This document shows, piece by piece, positions 24,502-33,467 of a stretch of DNA of 64,000 nucleotides. The position numbers and the translations under genes were made by a program. Source of the DNA: Candidatus Chloroploca sp. Khr17 (GTDB taxonomy: Bacteria; Chloroflexota; Chloroflexia; Chloroflexales; Chloroflexaceae). The stretch is taken from positions 62,001 through 126,000 of the forward strand of contig NZ_RYFF01000012.1 in assembly GCF_004138165.1 (NCBI RefSeq). The letters are read 5' to 3'. Numbering within the stretch: the first letter of the stretch is position 1; every line of letters begins with the position of its first letter. The notes beneath the pieces are model-generated. The model was not told where the DNA came from and searched no databases. It saw nothing but the letters and a program-made list of their open reading frames with translations.

Positions 24502-27402
24502 ATGGAATGGTTTCTCAACTTCTATAGCTTCACGATCCTGCTTGCCATTGGCATCCTGGCAAGCATTCTCTTCTACATTGTCCGTCATTGTGACATGATG
24601 CTCGCCCGGAGTCACCTCTGGATGATCGTCCCGGCCCTGGGCTGGATGATCTTCTGGTTCTTTGAGTTGTGGGTGCGTGATCTCGCGCTCAAAGCGCTGA
24701 TGAATCAGATCCGCTTCTCATTTGTGGCCTTTGTTGCCTTCGGAGCCGTTGTCTTTGTCCTTGCGTATACCGGACACCATAATCTGGTCCGTCCAGCCGT
24801 CCTGGTTCCCCTCGCAACTATTCCGCTGATCACCGTGATCCTCACCTGGACCAATCCCCTGCACCAGTTACTCTGGCAAGAATATCCCGTGATGAGCGTT
24901 GGCATGTGGCTTATCCCGCTCCGGGTCTATGGTGACTGGTTCGGTGTCCACATGCTCTATAGCTATCTCCTGCTTGCTGTGGTCTATCTCATGTTAACCC
25001 ACGCCATGCTGAGCTATCAAAATGCCTACCGTGGGCAGGGATGGCTCTTGATGCTCGTCTTCCTCGGCCTCCATATCACTGATCTCTTCACCTTTATCCA
25101 TCCCTTTAGCCAGTTTCACGTGACGATGGCACCCTTTGGGTATGTCTTTGCCGGTGCGATCCTGGCCTGGATCTTGTCACAGTACCATCGTTTTACGCTG
25201 ACTCCTGTGGCCCAAGAGACCTTGATCCAGCGGCTCCCCGACGGCGTACTGGTGCTTGATCGCACATCTCAACTGGTACAGGCGAACCCTTCCGCCCTCC
25301 GCATGCTAGGCAAACCGCTGAAACAGATGATCGGGTCATCACTCGACGTCATCCTGCCTTCCCTCAAGCTCAATGTGACCATGGATGGTGAGCATGACGT
25401 CGATAATATCGAGTTGATCCACGAGGTTGAAGGCCAGAAACGCCATTACGAAGTTCAGATTACGAACGTCGCGCACCAGAATGATCCGTTTAACGGGCTG
25501 ATCCTGGTCTTGCGGGATATTACCGAGCGACGCCAGGCTGAACGTACCCTGCGCAAGTTTCAACGAGCCGTCGAACAGAGTCCTGCTTCGGTCGTGATTA
25601 CCGATACCAGCGGGGCTATCGAGTATGTCAATCCCAAGTTTACCCGTGTAACCGGCTATACCTTTGAAGAAGCGCGGGGTCAGAGTCCCCGGATTTTGAA
25701 AACTCCGTACACCCCTACCGAGACCCATGTCGATCTCTGGCAAACACTGCTGGCTGGGCGCGCATGGGAGGGCGAATTTTGCAATCACCGCAAGGATGGC
25801 TCACTCTACTGGGAATCGGCCTCCATTTCACCGATCTTTGACAGCCACGGCAACATTACCAATTTTGTCGCCGTCAAGCTCGAGAGCACTGAACGCAAAC
25901 AAGCGGAGGAGGCGCTCAGAGAGGCGCGAGACGCCGCCGAAACGGCGAATCGCGCCAAGAGTCTGCTGCTTGCCAATATGAGTCACGAGCTACGCACGCC
26001 ACTGAATGCAATTCTCGGCTTTACCAAGCTGTTGCAGCAAGCCCCCAATCTCAGCCCCGACCAGCAACACGATCTGGCGATTGTCCATCGGAGTGGCGAG
26101 CACTTGCTGGCTTTGATCAACGATGTGCTCGATCTGTCGAAGATCGAAGCAGGGCGGATGCAGATCCATCAGAGTGAGGTGCATCTTTCACATATGCTCG
26201 AGGAACTGCACGATATGTTTGCCCTCCGCGCACGCCAGAAAGGGCTTGACTTCGCCTTTGAATACAGCGCAGACCTCCCAAAAATGGTGCGGCTTGACGA
26301 AATCAAGCTCCGCCAGATCTTGATCAACCTGCTCTCGAATGCGATCAAGTTTACGCAGCACGGCTCGGTCACGCTCCAGATCCACAGCAGTCCGTTCAAG
26401 CCAGGGGCACCACAAGAAACGATACGCACGCTGCATAAAAGCACCGAAGAGACATGCTGCGTGCTCACCTTCGCCATCGAAGACACCGGGCCAGGGCTGA
26501 GCCCAGAGGAACTCATCAGCATCTTTGCCCCTTTTGTGCAAGCCAAGGCTGGGCACAAGGCCCAAGAGGGTTCAGGGCTGGGGCTTGCCATCAGCCGACA
26601 TTATGCCCAATTGATGGGTGGGGATCTTACCGTGACCAGTACGGTTGGGCAAGGGGCCATCTTTACCTGTTCAATCACGGCTGAGCAGTGCAGTGCGCTT
26701 GCGATACCCCAGCAATCAGCCAACCAGCGCGTCATTGGCCTGCATCCGGGGCAGCCAGACTATCGAATCCTCATCGTTGATAACCAGAACACCAATCGGC
26801 GTCTGCTCGTCCGCATGCTGGCCCCTCTTGGCTTTCAGGTGAGTGAAGCCGAGAGCGGCTACGCTGCCTTACGCATCTGGCAGGCATGGAACCCCCATGT
26901 CATCTTCCTCACGATGAACTTGCCAGACATTGATGGTTTCGCCATCACACGCCAGATCAAGACCTTGCCAGGAACCAACACCACGATTGTTGGGTTCACA
27001 AGCAGCATCAGCGAAGAGGATCAGCACGCTCTACTGGCTGCTGGCTGCGATGAGGTGATCAAGATCCCGTTGCACGAGCATACGATCCTGAGGCTGCTCC
27101 AGAAACATACAGGCGTAAAGTATCAGACCATCAAGAGCGAGCCGGGCACAACCCCACTGGGCAACCGAGCGCTCTGGGTTGATCATAGCCTGCTTACACC
27201 GACGCAAAGCATCCCGCGAACGCTCTTGCATCAACTGCGCGACGCCATCGTGATGGGCGACCTGAGCGCGATCAATGCCCTCGCCACCCAGATCAAACCC
27301 TTCGAAGCTTCGATTGCCCAGCAGATCGAAGCGATGGCTTATGAATTCGCCTATGACGAATTGATCAGCTTGCTTGACGCCCTTACGCCAACAGACTACT
27401 AA
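24502..27402 (+). CDS. 7TM hybrid sensor histidine kinase with altered receiver
   Basis: A 966-residue membrane kinase. Residues 1-225 form a seven-helix N-terminal domain of the histidine kinase 7TM type. Two PAS domains follow (about 235-350 and 355-465, AVEQSPASVVITDTSG), then a dimerisation domain with NMSHELRTPLNAILGF (His495), an ATPase domain (NAIKFT, DTGPGLS, GSGLGLAIS), and a C-terminal receiver (about 752-870). The receiver lacks the phospho-accepting Asp: VIFLTMNLPDIDG has Thr804 in its place, and the acidic pair reads DN. ATG 24502 begins the first membrane helix but has no clear ribosome site; ATG 24451, with AAGG nearby, is an alternative. No partner regulator is adjacent. Confidence 0.9.
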   Translation: MEWFLNFYSFTILLAIGILASILFYIVRHCDMMLARSHLWMIVPALGWMIFWFFELWVRDLALKALMNQIRFSFVAFVAFGAVVFVLAYTGHHNLVRPAVLVPLATIPLITVILTWTNPLHQLLWQEYPVMSVGMWLIPLRVYGDWFGVHMLYSYLLLAVVYLMLTHAMLSYQNAYRGQGWLLMLVFLGLHITDLFTFIHPFSQFHVTMAPFGYVFAGAILAWILSQYHRFTLTPVAQETLIQRLPDGVLVLDRTSQLVQANPSALRMLGKPLKQMIGSSLDVILPSLKLNVTMDGEHDVDNIELIHEVEGQKRHYEVQITNVAHQNDPFNGLILVLRDITERRQAERTLRKFQRAVEQSPASVVITDTSGAIEYVNPKFTRVTGYTFEEARGQSPRILKTPYTPTETHVDLWQTLLAGRAWEGEFCNHRKDGSLYWESASISPIFDSHGNITNFVAVKLESTERKQAEEALREARDAAETANRAKSLLLANMSHELRTPLNAILGFTKLLQQAPNLSPDQQHDLAIVHRSGEHLLALINDVLDLSKIEAGRMQIHQSEVHLSHMLEELHDMFALRARQKGLDFAFEYSADLPKMVRLDEIKLRQILINLLSNAIKFTQHGSVTLQIHSSPFKPGAPQETIRTLHKSTEETCCVLTFAIEDTGPGLSPEELISIFAPFVQAKAGHKAQEGSGLGLAISRHYAQLMGGDLTVTSTVGQGAIFTCSITAEQCSALAIPQQSANQRVIGLHPGQPDYRILIVDNQNTNRRLLVRMLAPLGFQVSEAESGYAALRIWQAWNPHVIFLTMNLPDIDGFAITRQIKTLPGTNTTIVGFTSSISEEDQHALLAAGCDEVIKIPLHEHTILRLLQKHTGVKYQTIKSEPGTTPLGNRALWVDHSLLTPTQSIPRTLLHQLRDAIVMGDLSAINALATQIKPFEASIAQQIEAMAYEFAYDELISLLDALTPTDY

Positions 27403-27408
27403 AGCCGG

Positions 27409-28551
27409 CTACCCTCCCCAACCCTTGCTGATCAGCACCTCTTCGCCGGGTTTACGTTGGGGAATGCGGTAGAGCCAGCGCACAATCTGGTCAGCGGCAA
27501 TAAACATAATGATGAGCGCCTGAATAATGCGAATCACATCAATGGAGATCCCGGCGCGCACCTGCATCAAGCGTGCCCCAGTGAGCAAAGCCCCCCAGAG
27601 CAACCCGGAAAAGAGAATGCCAATCGGATTCGAGCGCGCCAGCAGCGCCACAGCAATCGCATCAAAGCCGACACCCGAAATAAAATCGGTGCTCACGGCA
27701 TAGCGCACACCCATCACCTCGCCAGCCCCCGCCAGACCAGCCAGACTGCCCGACAGTACCATAGCAAGCACAATCGTTTTGGGAACACTGATGCCGGCAT
27801 ACTTCGCCGCATTCGGATTGGTGCCCGAGGTGCGCAACTCAAAGCCAATCGTGGTGCGATTCAAGAACCAGGCCACCACAAAGACGAGAATGACCGCCAT
27901 CAGAATGCCAGCGTGCAACGCCGTCGTCTCACCGAGGCGGATATTGGGGAGACGCATCGACTCGGCAATAAACGGGGTACGCGAACTACTAGTATCAAGC
28001 GGATCGCCAAGTAACAGCGGCTGCCGACTCCGGATCAGCCAGTCGGTAAGCCGCAGAGCGATATAGTTGAGCATGATCGTATTGATCACCTCGTGCGCCC
28101 CTGTCCGCGCCTTGAGAATACCGGCAATGGCCGCCCATGCAGCCCCACCCACAGCACCCGCCACAATGCCCATTGGAATGTGCAAAATCGGTGGCAACTG
28201 GAGCATTGTTCCAATCACCACGGCACACATCGCCCCGGCATAGAGTTGGCCTTCAGCCCCGATATTAAAGAGACCCGCCTTGAAGGCAAGGGCGACCGCC
28301 AGACCACAGATAATATAAGGGGTGCTGCGGATCACCGTATTCGCTAGTGCCCGTGGCGAACCAAACGCACCCTGCCAGAGCCCGATATACGCAGCGAGCC
28401 AGTCGCCTCCGGTCATACCGATAATCACGGCCCCGACGACCAAGGCCGTCATCACAGCCAGAATTGGCACAAATAACGGCGAATAGCGTGCCCAGAAAGC
28501 GCGGAAACCCGCCGGTTGCGCAGGTTCAGGAGTACGTCCCTCGACAGCCAT
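27409..28551 (-). CDS. BMP-type nucleoside/simple sugar ABC transporter permease
   Basis: A 380-residue permease with about ten membrane segments, of the BPD_transp_2 family (rbsC/yufP/nupP-like). Clear family sequence includes ALANTVIRSTPYIICGLAVALAFKAGLFNIGAEGQ, GAHEVINTIMLNYIAL and TNPNAAKYAGI. It should form the membrane channel for uptake of a nucleoside, purine or related compound, driven by the ATPase encoded 16 bases upstream. The usual second permease and the BMP lipoprotein are absent: the next gene downstream is convergent, with its stop seven bases away. Confidence 0.88.
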   Translation of the reverse strand: MAVEGRTPEPAQPAGFRAFWARYSPLFVPILAVMTALVVGAVIIGMTGGDWLAAYIGLWQGAFGSPRALANTVIRSTPYIICGLAVALAFKAGLFNIGAEGQLYAGAMCAVVIGTMLQLPPILHIPMGIVAGAVGGAAWAAIAGILKARTGAHEVINTIMLNYIALRLTDWLIRSRQPLLLGDPLDTSSSRTPFIAESMRLPNIRLGETTALHAGILMAVILVFVVAWFLNRTTIGFELRTSGTNPNAAKYAGISVPKTIVLAMVLSGSLAGLAGAGEVMGVRYAVSTDFISGVGFDAIAVALLARSNPIGILFSGLLWGALLTGARLMQVRAGISIDVIRIIQALIIMFIAADQIVRWLYRIPQRKPGEEVLISKGWGG

Positions 28552-28567
28552 GCGAAACTCCGCTCAT

Positions 28568-30121
28568 CTACTGTTGCAAGACCATAGCCTCTTTGAGGCT
28601 CACCCCGGCCATCAAGAGGCCCAGTTGCTCACGGGAGAGATCACCATTGTTGACAATCGCGACGATCCGCCCGTGATACATCACCGCGATGCGATCCGAG
28701 AGCGCCAGGATCTCATCAAGTTCAGCCGACACCACCAGCACGGCCACGCCCTCATCACGTTTATGCACAATCTGATTGTGAATAAACTCAATCGAGCCAA
28801 CGTCAATGCCACGCGTCGGCTGAGCCGCAATCAAGAGCTTGAGCGTACGCGAGAACTCACGCGCCACAATGAATTTCTGCTGATTGCCGCCACTCAACGA
28901 ACTCGCCGCAACATGCACCCCTGGGGTACGCACATCAAAGCGCGTCACCAGATCTTGTGCATGATCGGTCACCTCCTGCTCATTGCGGACAATGCCACGG
29001 GCAAAAGGCTCACGATAGTAATATTCGAGCACCCCATTATCCGTCAAAGGATAACTGACAATAATGCCATCACGCTGCCGATCCTCGGGAATATGGGCCA
29101 CCCCGAGTTCACTGATCGTCCGCGAACTTGCCAGCGTCACATCCTGACCGGCAATGCGAATCAATCCAGCAACAGCCGAACGCAGCCCATTCAGGGCCTG
29201 CACCAACTCGGTCTGCCCATTGCCCTGCACCCCGGCAATGCCAAGGATCTCGCCAGCCTGAACCTCAAAGCTCACATCATTGACCGCCATCAACTGACGA
29301 TCATCGCGTACCTGCAGGTTCCGTACCTCAAGTACCGCGGCACCAGGACGCGCAGCTTCTTTGTCAACCTGCAACAAGACGGTGCGCCCGACCATCAACG
29401 AAGCAAGACTCGCCTCACTGGCCTCGGCGGGCGTCGTCTCACCAACAACCCGTCCACCGCGCAACACCATAATGCGATCGGCAACCTCAAGCACTTCACG
29501 CAATTTATGCGTAATAAAGATGAGCGACTTGCCTTGCGCCGTCAGCGTACGCATCACGCGTACCAGATCATCGGCCTCTTGCGGCGTCAGCACCGCCGTC
29601 GGCTCATCGAGAATCAAAATATCGGCATTCCGATAGAGCGCCTTGATAATCTCGACGCGCTGCTGGGCCCCAACATCAAGATCGGCAATCAGCGCCTCGG
29701 GCTCAACGGGCAAGCCATACTGTTGCGAAATTTCACGAATGCGCTGCCCGGCCTGGCGTCGATCAAGCAGACCACGGCGCATGACCTCATTCCCAAGAAT
29801 AACATTCTCGGTCACCGTCATCACCGGCACGAGCTGAAAGTGCTGATGCACCATACCAATGCCACGCTCAATCGACTCGTGAGGACTACTCACGCGTAAC
29901 GGGGTACCATTGACAAAAATCTCACCCTCATCTTGACTATAGAGGCCATAGAGGATATTCATCAGGGTGGATTTGCCCGCGCCATTTTCGCCAAGCAGCG
30001 CAAGTACCTCGCCCTGCAAAAGCTTGAGCGAGACATTATCATTCGCAACCACACCAGGAAAACGCTTGGTAATCCCGCGCGCCTCCAGTACCACCGGGCG
30101 ATCCTCGCCATTCTGGGTCAC
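28568..30121 (-). CDS. Duplicated ABC ATPase for a BMP-type importer
   Basis: A 517-residue protein with two ABC ATPase halves, as in RbsA/YufO/NupO. The first half has the Walker A GENGAGKST, Q-loop MVHQHFQLVP, DVGAQQRVEIIKAL and Walker B ILILDEPTAVLTP; the second has the looser Walker A GVQGNGQTE, SLSGGNQQKFIVAREF and LLIAAQPTRGIDVG. It powers the permease encoded at 27409-28551. The GTG start at 30121 follows AAGAGGTG, and an extended -10 lies at 30162-30170; the longer open frame overlaps that promoter and was rejected. Confidence 0.9.
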   Translation of the reverse strand: MTQNGEDRPVVLEARGITKRFPGVVANDNVSLKLLQGEVLALLGENGAGKSTLMNILYGLYSQDEGEIFVNGTPLRVSSPHESIERGIGMVHQHFQLVPVMTVTENVILGNEVMRRGLLDRRQAGQRIREISQQYGLPVEPEALIADLDVGAQQRVEIIKALYRNADILILDEPTAVLTPQEADDLVRVMRTLTAQGKSLIFITHKLREVLEVADRIMVLRGGRVVGETTPAEASEASLASLMVGRTVLLQVDKEAARPGAAVLEVRNLQVRDDRQLMAVNDVSFEVQAGEILGIAGVQGNGQTELVQALNGLRSAVAGLIRIAGQDVTLASSRTISELGVAHIPEDRQRDGIIVSYPLTDNGVLEYYYREPFARGIVRNEQEVTDHAQDLVTRFDVRTPGVHVAASSLSGGNQQKFIVAREFSRTLKLLIAAQPTRGIDVGSIEFIHNQIVHKRDEGVAVLVVSAELDEILALSDRIAVMYHGRIVAIVNNGDLSREQLGLLMAGVSLKEAMVLQQ

Positions 30122-30161
30122 AGCGCACCTCTTGGGGGGGCAAAAGCCATGTAGTTTTCGT

Positions 30162-30170
30162 ATTGTAACA
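30162..30170 (-). promoter_or_regulatory. Extended -10 promoter TGTTACAAT
   Basis: TG-T-TACAAT on the minus strand, about 40 bases before the ABC ATPase GTG start. Confidence 0.45.
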
Positions 30171-30200
30171 TAAATCACTGTATCTCTATCGGTACGCCCC

Positions 30201-30230
30201 TTGCGCAGAGCAGGTGCTTACGGCTACAAT
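30201..30230 (+). promoter_or_regulatory. Candidate promoter TTGCGC-N18-TACAAT
   Basis: TTGCGC (30201-30206) and TACAAT (30225-30230), 18 bases apart, lie about 100 bases before galT. Divergent from the ABC transporter promoter. Confidence 0.35.
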
Positions 30231-30328
30231 AAGGGCGGTGCATATGCCCATCCCTCCGTGCAACGCTGTGCGCGGGAAGGGAAGAGACCGTACGGCCATC
30301 GGAGGCCGCGCCTAGGATCATAACGCCC

Positions 30329-31330
30329 ATGGCCGAGCTACGGCAAAACATTGCAACCCGCGAATGGGTCATTATTGCCAGCGAGCGGGCACGCCGTCCC
30401 AATGCCTACGCCGAAGCAAGCAATCGCGTCCGCACCCACGAGCGCCACGAACACGACCCGGCATGTCCTTTCTGTGTCGGCAATGAAGAACTGGATCTTG
30501 AGGTCTGTCGCGACCCCGAGGATGGCCCGTGGACAACGCGTGTTGTACGCAATAAGTACCCCGCCCTGGCCCACGACGGCTCGCTCGCCAGGGTGTTCAA
30601 TGGCGTGGAACGCCGCATCACGGGCATTGGCTATCACGAGGTTCTGGTTGAGCATCGCCTGCATAATGCGACGCTCGCCTTGATGACCGACGAAGAAGTG
30701 CGCGATGTGTTGCTGATGTATCGCCGCCGGGGGCAGCAAATTGGCAGCGATACGCGCATCGAGCAGATCGTCTTTTTCAAAAACCACGGCGAACGAGCCG
30801 GGGCGTCGTTACCCCATACCCACAGCCAGATTATCGGCCTCCCCATTGTGCCTGGCAATATCCGACACCGCATCGAAGAAGCCCGTCGCTTCTTTGATGA
30901 TACCGGCCAGTGCGTCTTTTGTACGATGCTCAATGATGAATTGACCAGTGGCGAACGCATTGTTGCGATCAATGATCATTATGTCGCTTTTGTGCTCTAT
31001 GCTTCCTCTTCGCCCTTCCATATCTGGATCCTGCCCCGCTATCATCGTGCGAGCTTTCTCAACGCCTCCGACGAAGAGATGATGCATCTGGCCCCACTCC
31101 TCCGTGATGTGCTCTTCCGCCTCTATAGCCATCTGAATGACCCCGATTACAACATGATCATTCGCACAACGCCAACCAAAGAGCCAGAAAATGGTTACTT
31201 TCACTGGTATATTGCCATCATCCCTCGCCTCAGTCGCAGTGCCGGCTTTGAACTAGGCAGCGGGGTCTGGATCAATCCCGCCCTCCCTGAACAGTGCGCC
31301 GCCTTCCTCCGCGAAGAACCACAACCATAA
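30329..31330 (+). CDS. galT: Galactose-1-phosphate uridylyltransferase
   Basis: A 333-residue HIT-superfamily transferase. It has the N-terminal zinc CPFC (of DPACPFCVGNEE), the VVRNKYPAL segment, and the active-site triad region SLPHTHSQIIGLP (HxHxQ, equivalent to HPHGQ of E. coli GalT, whose second His is uridylylated). A second CVFC pair follows, then HWYIAIIPRL near the C terminus. GalT exchanges UMP between UDP-glucose and galactose 1-phosphate. Pro-to-Thr and Gly-to-Ser changes in the HPHGQ motif are also seen in related ADP-sugar phosphorylases, so the exact nucleotide sugar is not certain. No galK or galE is adjacent. Confidence 0.85.
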   Translation: MAELRQNIATREWVIIASERARRPNAYAEASNRVRTHERHEHDPACPFCVGNEELDLEVCRDPEDGPWTTRVVRNKYPALAHDGSLARVFNGVERRITGIGYHEVLVEHRLHNATLALMTDEEVRDVLLMYRRRGQQIGSDTRIEQIVFFKNHGERAGASLPHTHSQIIGLPIVPGNIRHRIEEARRFFDDTGQCVFCTMLNDELTSGERIVAINDHYVAFVLYASSSPFHIWILPRYHRASFLNASDEEMMHLAPLLRDVLFRLYSHLNDPDYNMIIRTTPTKEPENGYFHWYIAIIPRLSRSAGFELGSGVWINPALPEQCAAFLREEPQP

Positions 31331-31338
31331 GCTAGTTT

Positions 31339-31383
31339 GTTGCTCGTCAAACAGCCAGCCTTGCTGGCTGTTTGACGAGCAAC
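31339..31383. repeat. Perfect 21-bp hairpin, gccagc-ctt-gctggc apex
   Basis: 31339-31359 pairs perfectly with 31363-31383 around CTT, starting eight bases after the galT stop. Probably ends the galT transcript ahead of the ilv promoter. The 31331-31715 gap otherwise holds the ilv promoter, leader peptide and attenuator. Confidence 0.7.
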
Positions 31384-31421
31384 GAGTTGGGTGACAAGGC
31401 GATAGCCGTGGCCTTGCACGT

Positions 31422-31451
31422 TTGACAGTAACTCCATACCTGTGGTATCCT
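31422..31451 (+). promoter_or_regulatory. ilv promoter TTGACA-N18-TATCCT
   Basis: Consensus TTGACA (31422-31427) and TATCCT (31446-31451), 18 bases apart. Transcription would begin near 31458, about 40 bases before the leader peptide start, the usual geometry for an attenuated amino acid operon. Confidence 0.6.
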
Positions 31452-31496
31452 TAGCACCGTTCGATAGAACAATATCTGAGGATTGAAAATACCCTT

Positions 31497-31574
31497 ATGG
31501 TTGCCAGATCAGTGCTCGTACTCCTTATTAGCGGTCTTGTACTCCTCCTTAGCGGGTGGAGCAAACGTGTTTAG
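31497..31574 (+). CDS. ilv leader peptide (attenuation), 25 codons
   Basis: ATG 31497 to TAG 31572-31574. Thirteen of the 25 residues are branched-chain amino acids (7 Leu, 5 Val, 1 Ile). They come in two runs: codons 6-11 (GTG CTC GTA CTC CTT ATT, 31512-31529) and codons 14-18 (CTT GTA CTC CTC CTT, 31536-31550). Translation would act as a sensor of charged Leu-, Val- and Ile-tRNA, like IvbL and IlvL of E. coli. GAGGA at 31478-31482 is the nearest ribosome site but is rather far (14 bases). The peptide is too short for routine gene callers. Confidence 0.75.
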   Translation: MVARSVLVLLISGLVLLLSGWSKRV

Positions 31575-31620
31575 GGGGTTGAGCCTGCGGGCGTGGTAGA
31601 GTGAGCGAGACTGAACCTCC
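31574..31620 (+). promoter_or_regulatory. Antiterminator pairing of the ilv attenuator
   Basis: GGGGGTT at 31574-31580, starting on the last base of the leader stop codon, can pair with AACCTCC at 31614-31620 (7 bp, one G.U). AACCTCC is also the left arm of the terminator. A ribosome stalled on the Leu/Val/Ile codons leaves GGGGGTT free, so the antiterminator forms; a ribosome at the stop codon covers it, so the terminator forms. The right arm of the terminator carries the same GGGGGTT. Confidence 0.65.
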
Positions 31621-31643
31621 TGGATGCGACCAGGGGGTTTTTT
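31614..31643 (+). terminator. ilv attenuator terminator
   Basis: aacctcctgg (31614-31623) pairs with ccagggggtt (31630-31639) over 10 bp with one G.U around a six-base loop, followed by an unbroken T run to 31643. A classical intrinsic terminator 73 bases before ilvB. Confidence 0.8.
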
Positions 31644-31715
31644 AATGTCACCAGTCTATTGTCGCACTGCCTTGCAGCAGGTCGTACGTAGACGTAACGT
31701 CAGGAGGAACGGCTC

Positions 31716-33452
31716 ATGTCCGAACAAATGACCGGTGCCCAGATCATGTGTGAGGCACTCATCCGCGAGGGGGTCGAGGTGATGTTTGGCATCCCTGGTG
31801 GGGCCATCATGCCATTCTATTTTGCGATGTGGGAGTATCGTGATCGGTTGCGCCACGTGCTCTGTCGGCACGAGCAGGGCGCAGGCCACGCCGCCGAAGG
31901 GTATGCACGTTCGACCGGGCGCATCGGTGTCTGTATCGGTACCAGTGGCCCCGGCGTGACTAATCTGGTCACACCCATCGCCGATGCGATGATGGATAGC
32001 ACACCCCTGCTGGCGATCTGTGGGCAGGTTGGCAGCCACGTGCTGGGCAAGGATGCCTTCCAGGAGACCGATATTACTGGCATTACGATGCCTATTACCA
32101 AGCACAATTATCTGGTCAAGGATGCGAATGAGTTGCCCTATGTCTTCAAAGAGGCCATCCATATCGCTACCACTGGTCGCCCCGGCCCGGTCTTGATTGA
32201 TATTACCAAGGATGCGATGCAAAAGAGCATCGTGCCCAACTGGGATATCAAGCTCAATTTGCCCGGCTACAAGCCTACCTATCAACCCAATCGCAAACAG
32301 ATCCGCGAAGCCCTCAAGCTGCTCCTCCAGGCCAAAAAACCTTTGATTATCGCCGGTAATGGCGTGATTATGTCGGGGGCCGCCGATGAACTGCGCCACT
32401 TCGCCGAGAAGTTGCGCATTCCGGTGATTACGACGCTCCACGGCATTGGCTCGTTCCCCGAAGAGCATCCCCTCAGCATTGGTATGCCCGGGATGCACGG
32501 GTGGGTGCATGTCAATCGGGCTATCCAGACCTGCGATGTGCTCTTTAATATTGGTGGACGTTTTGATGACCGCGTGACCGGCAAGGCAAGTACCTTTGCG
32601 CCCAATGCCAAAGTGATCCACGTTGATATCGATCCCTCCGAAATTGGCAAGAATGTCAAGGTGACGGTGCCCATCGTCGGTGATGCCCGCGCAACGTTGC
32701 TCGCCCTGCTTGAAGAGATGCCCGCCCGCGAAGAACTGGCTGACCTGCATAGCGCGGCCTCGGATTGGATGGAACATATCCGCGAGATGCAAGACAAGCA
32801 TCAGGGCAAGCAGCAGTATGTCAATCGGGCCGATACCCTCCATATGACCCTGCCCCCCCATGATGTCTACGAAAAAATCAATCAGACGCTCGCCCTGCGG
32901 GGTAACTATCGTGTGGTGAGCGATGTCGGTCAGCATCAGATGTGGGCGGCGCAGTTGCTCGATTGGAACGCCGGGCCGCGTACCCATATCACCTCGGGCG
33001 GGGCCGCAACCATGGGCTTCTCGGTGCCCGCTTCGCTGGGCGTCGCAATTGCCCATCCCGACGAGACGATCTGGGTGATCTGTGGCGATGGTGGCTTCCA
33101 GATGACCAATCAAGAGATGGCGACGATCCATCAGGAAGGGATCAAGAATATCAAGGTCGCCATCATTAACAATGGCTACCTTGGGATGGTGCGTCAGTGG
33201 CAAGAGCTCTTCGAGAATAAGCGCTATAGTGGGACGCCCCTCAGTGGCCCCGATTTCGCAAAACTCGCCGAGGCCTATCACTGGAAGGGCCTCACCGTTG
33301 AGCATAGCGATCAGGTGCAGGCCGCTATTGATGAAGCCTATGCCACCGATGGCCCGGTCTTGATCGATTTCCGCGTCGAACGCGAAGTCAATGTCTTCCC
33401 GATGGTGCCGCAAAATTCCTCCATCGGCGATATGATCACCGTCGATCCATAG
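31716..33452 (+). CDS. ilvB: Acetolactate synthase large subunit
   Basis: A 578-residue thiamine diphosphate enzyme catalysing the first shared step of Val, Leu and Ile synthesis (pyruvate plus pyruvate or 2-oxobutyrate). The catalytic Glu is in CRHEQGAGHAAEGYAR, followed by GTSGPGVTNLVT and the FAD/ThDP region GDGGFQMTNQEMATI with NNGYLGMVRQWQELF, which is typical of anabolic AHAS rather than catabolic ALS. AGGAGG at 31702-31707 sets ATG 31716. Expression is probably controlled by the attenuator just upstream. The regulatory subunit gene follows after 143 bases. Confidence 0.95.
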   Translation: MSEQMTGAQIMCEALIREGVEVMFGIPGGAIMPFYFAMWEYRDRLRHVLCRHEQGAGHAAEGYARSTGRIGVCIGTSGPGVTNLVTPIADAMMDSTPLLAICGQVGSHVLGKDAFQETDITGITMPITKHNYLVKDANELPYVFKEAIHIATTGRPGPVLIDITKDAMQKSIVPNWDIKLNLPGYKPTYQPNRKQIREALKLLLQAKKPLIIAGNGVIMSGAADELRHFAEKLRIPVITTLHGIGSFPEEHPLSIGMPGMHGWVHVNRAIQTCDVLFNIGGRFDDRVTGKASTFAPNAKVIHVDIDPSEIGKNVKVTVPIVGDARATLLALLEEMPAREELADLHSAASDWMEHIREMQDKHQGKQQYVNRADTLHMTLPPHDVYEKINQTLALRGNYRVVSDVGQHQMWAAQLLDWNAGPRTHITSGGAATMGFSVPASLGVAIAHPDETIWVICGDGGFQMTNQEMATIHQEGIKNIKVAIINNGYLGMVRQWQELFENKRYSGTPLSGPDFAKLAEAYHWKGLTVEHSDQVQAAIDEAYATDGPVLIDFRVEREVNVFPMVPQNSSIGDMITVDP

Positions 33453-33467
33453 GCATCATAATGATCC

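Noticed and set aside
28550-29899. 449-residue open frame antisense to the ABC ATPase
   Set aside because: Low-complexity His/Arg/Asn-rich shadow of an unambiguous ABC ATPase gene; no start signals.
31458-31715. T-box riboswitch upstream of ilvB
   Set aside because: I found no T-box bulge or specifier loop signature; the translated leader and alternative stems explain the region better.
31656-33413. 585-residue open frame antisense to ilvB
   Set aside because: It mirrors ilvB codon structure; composition is His/Asp/Gly-rich with no family motif, and the sense frame is a textbook acetolactate synthase.
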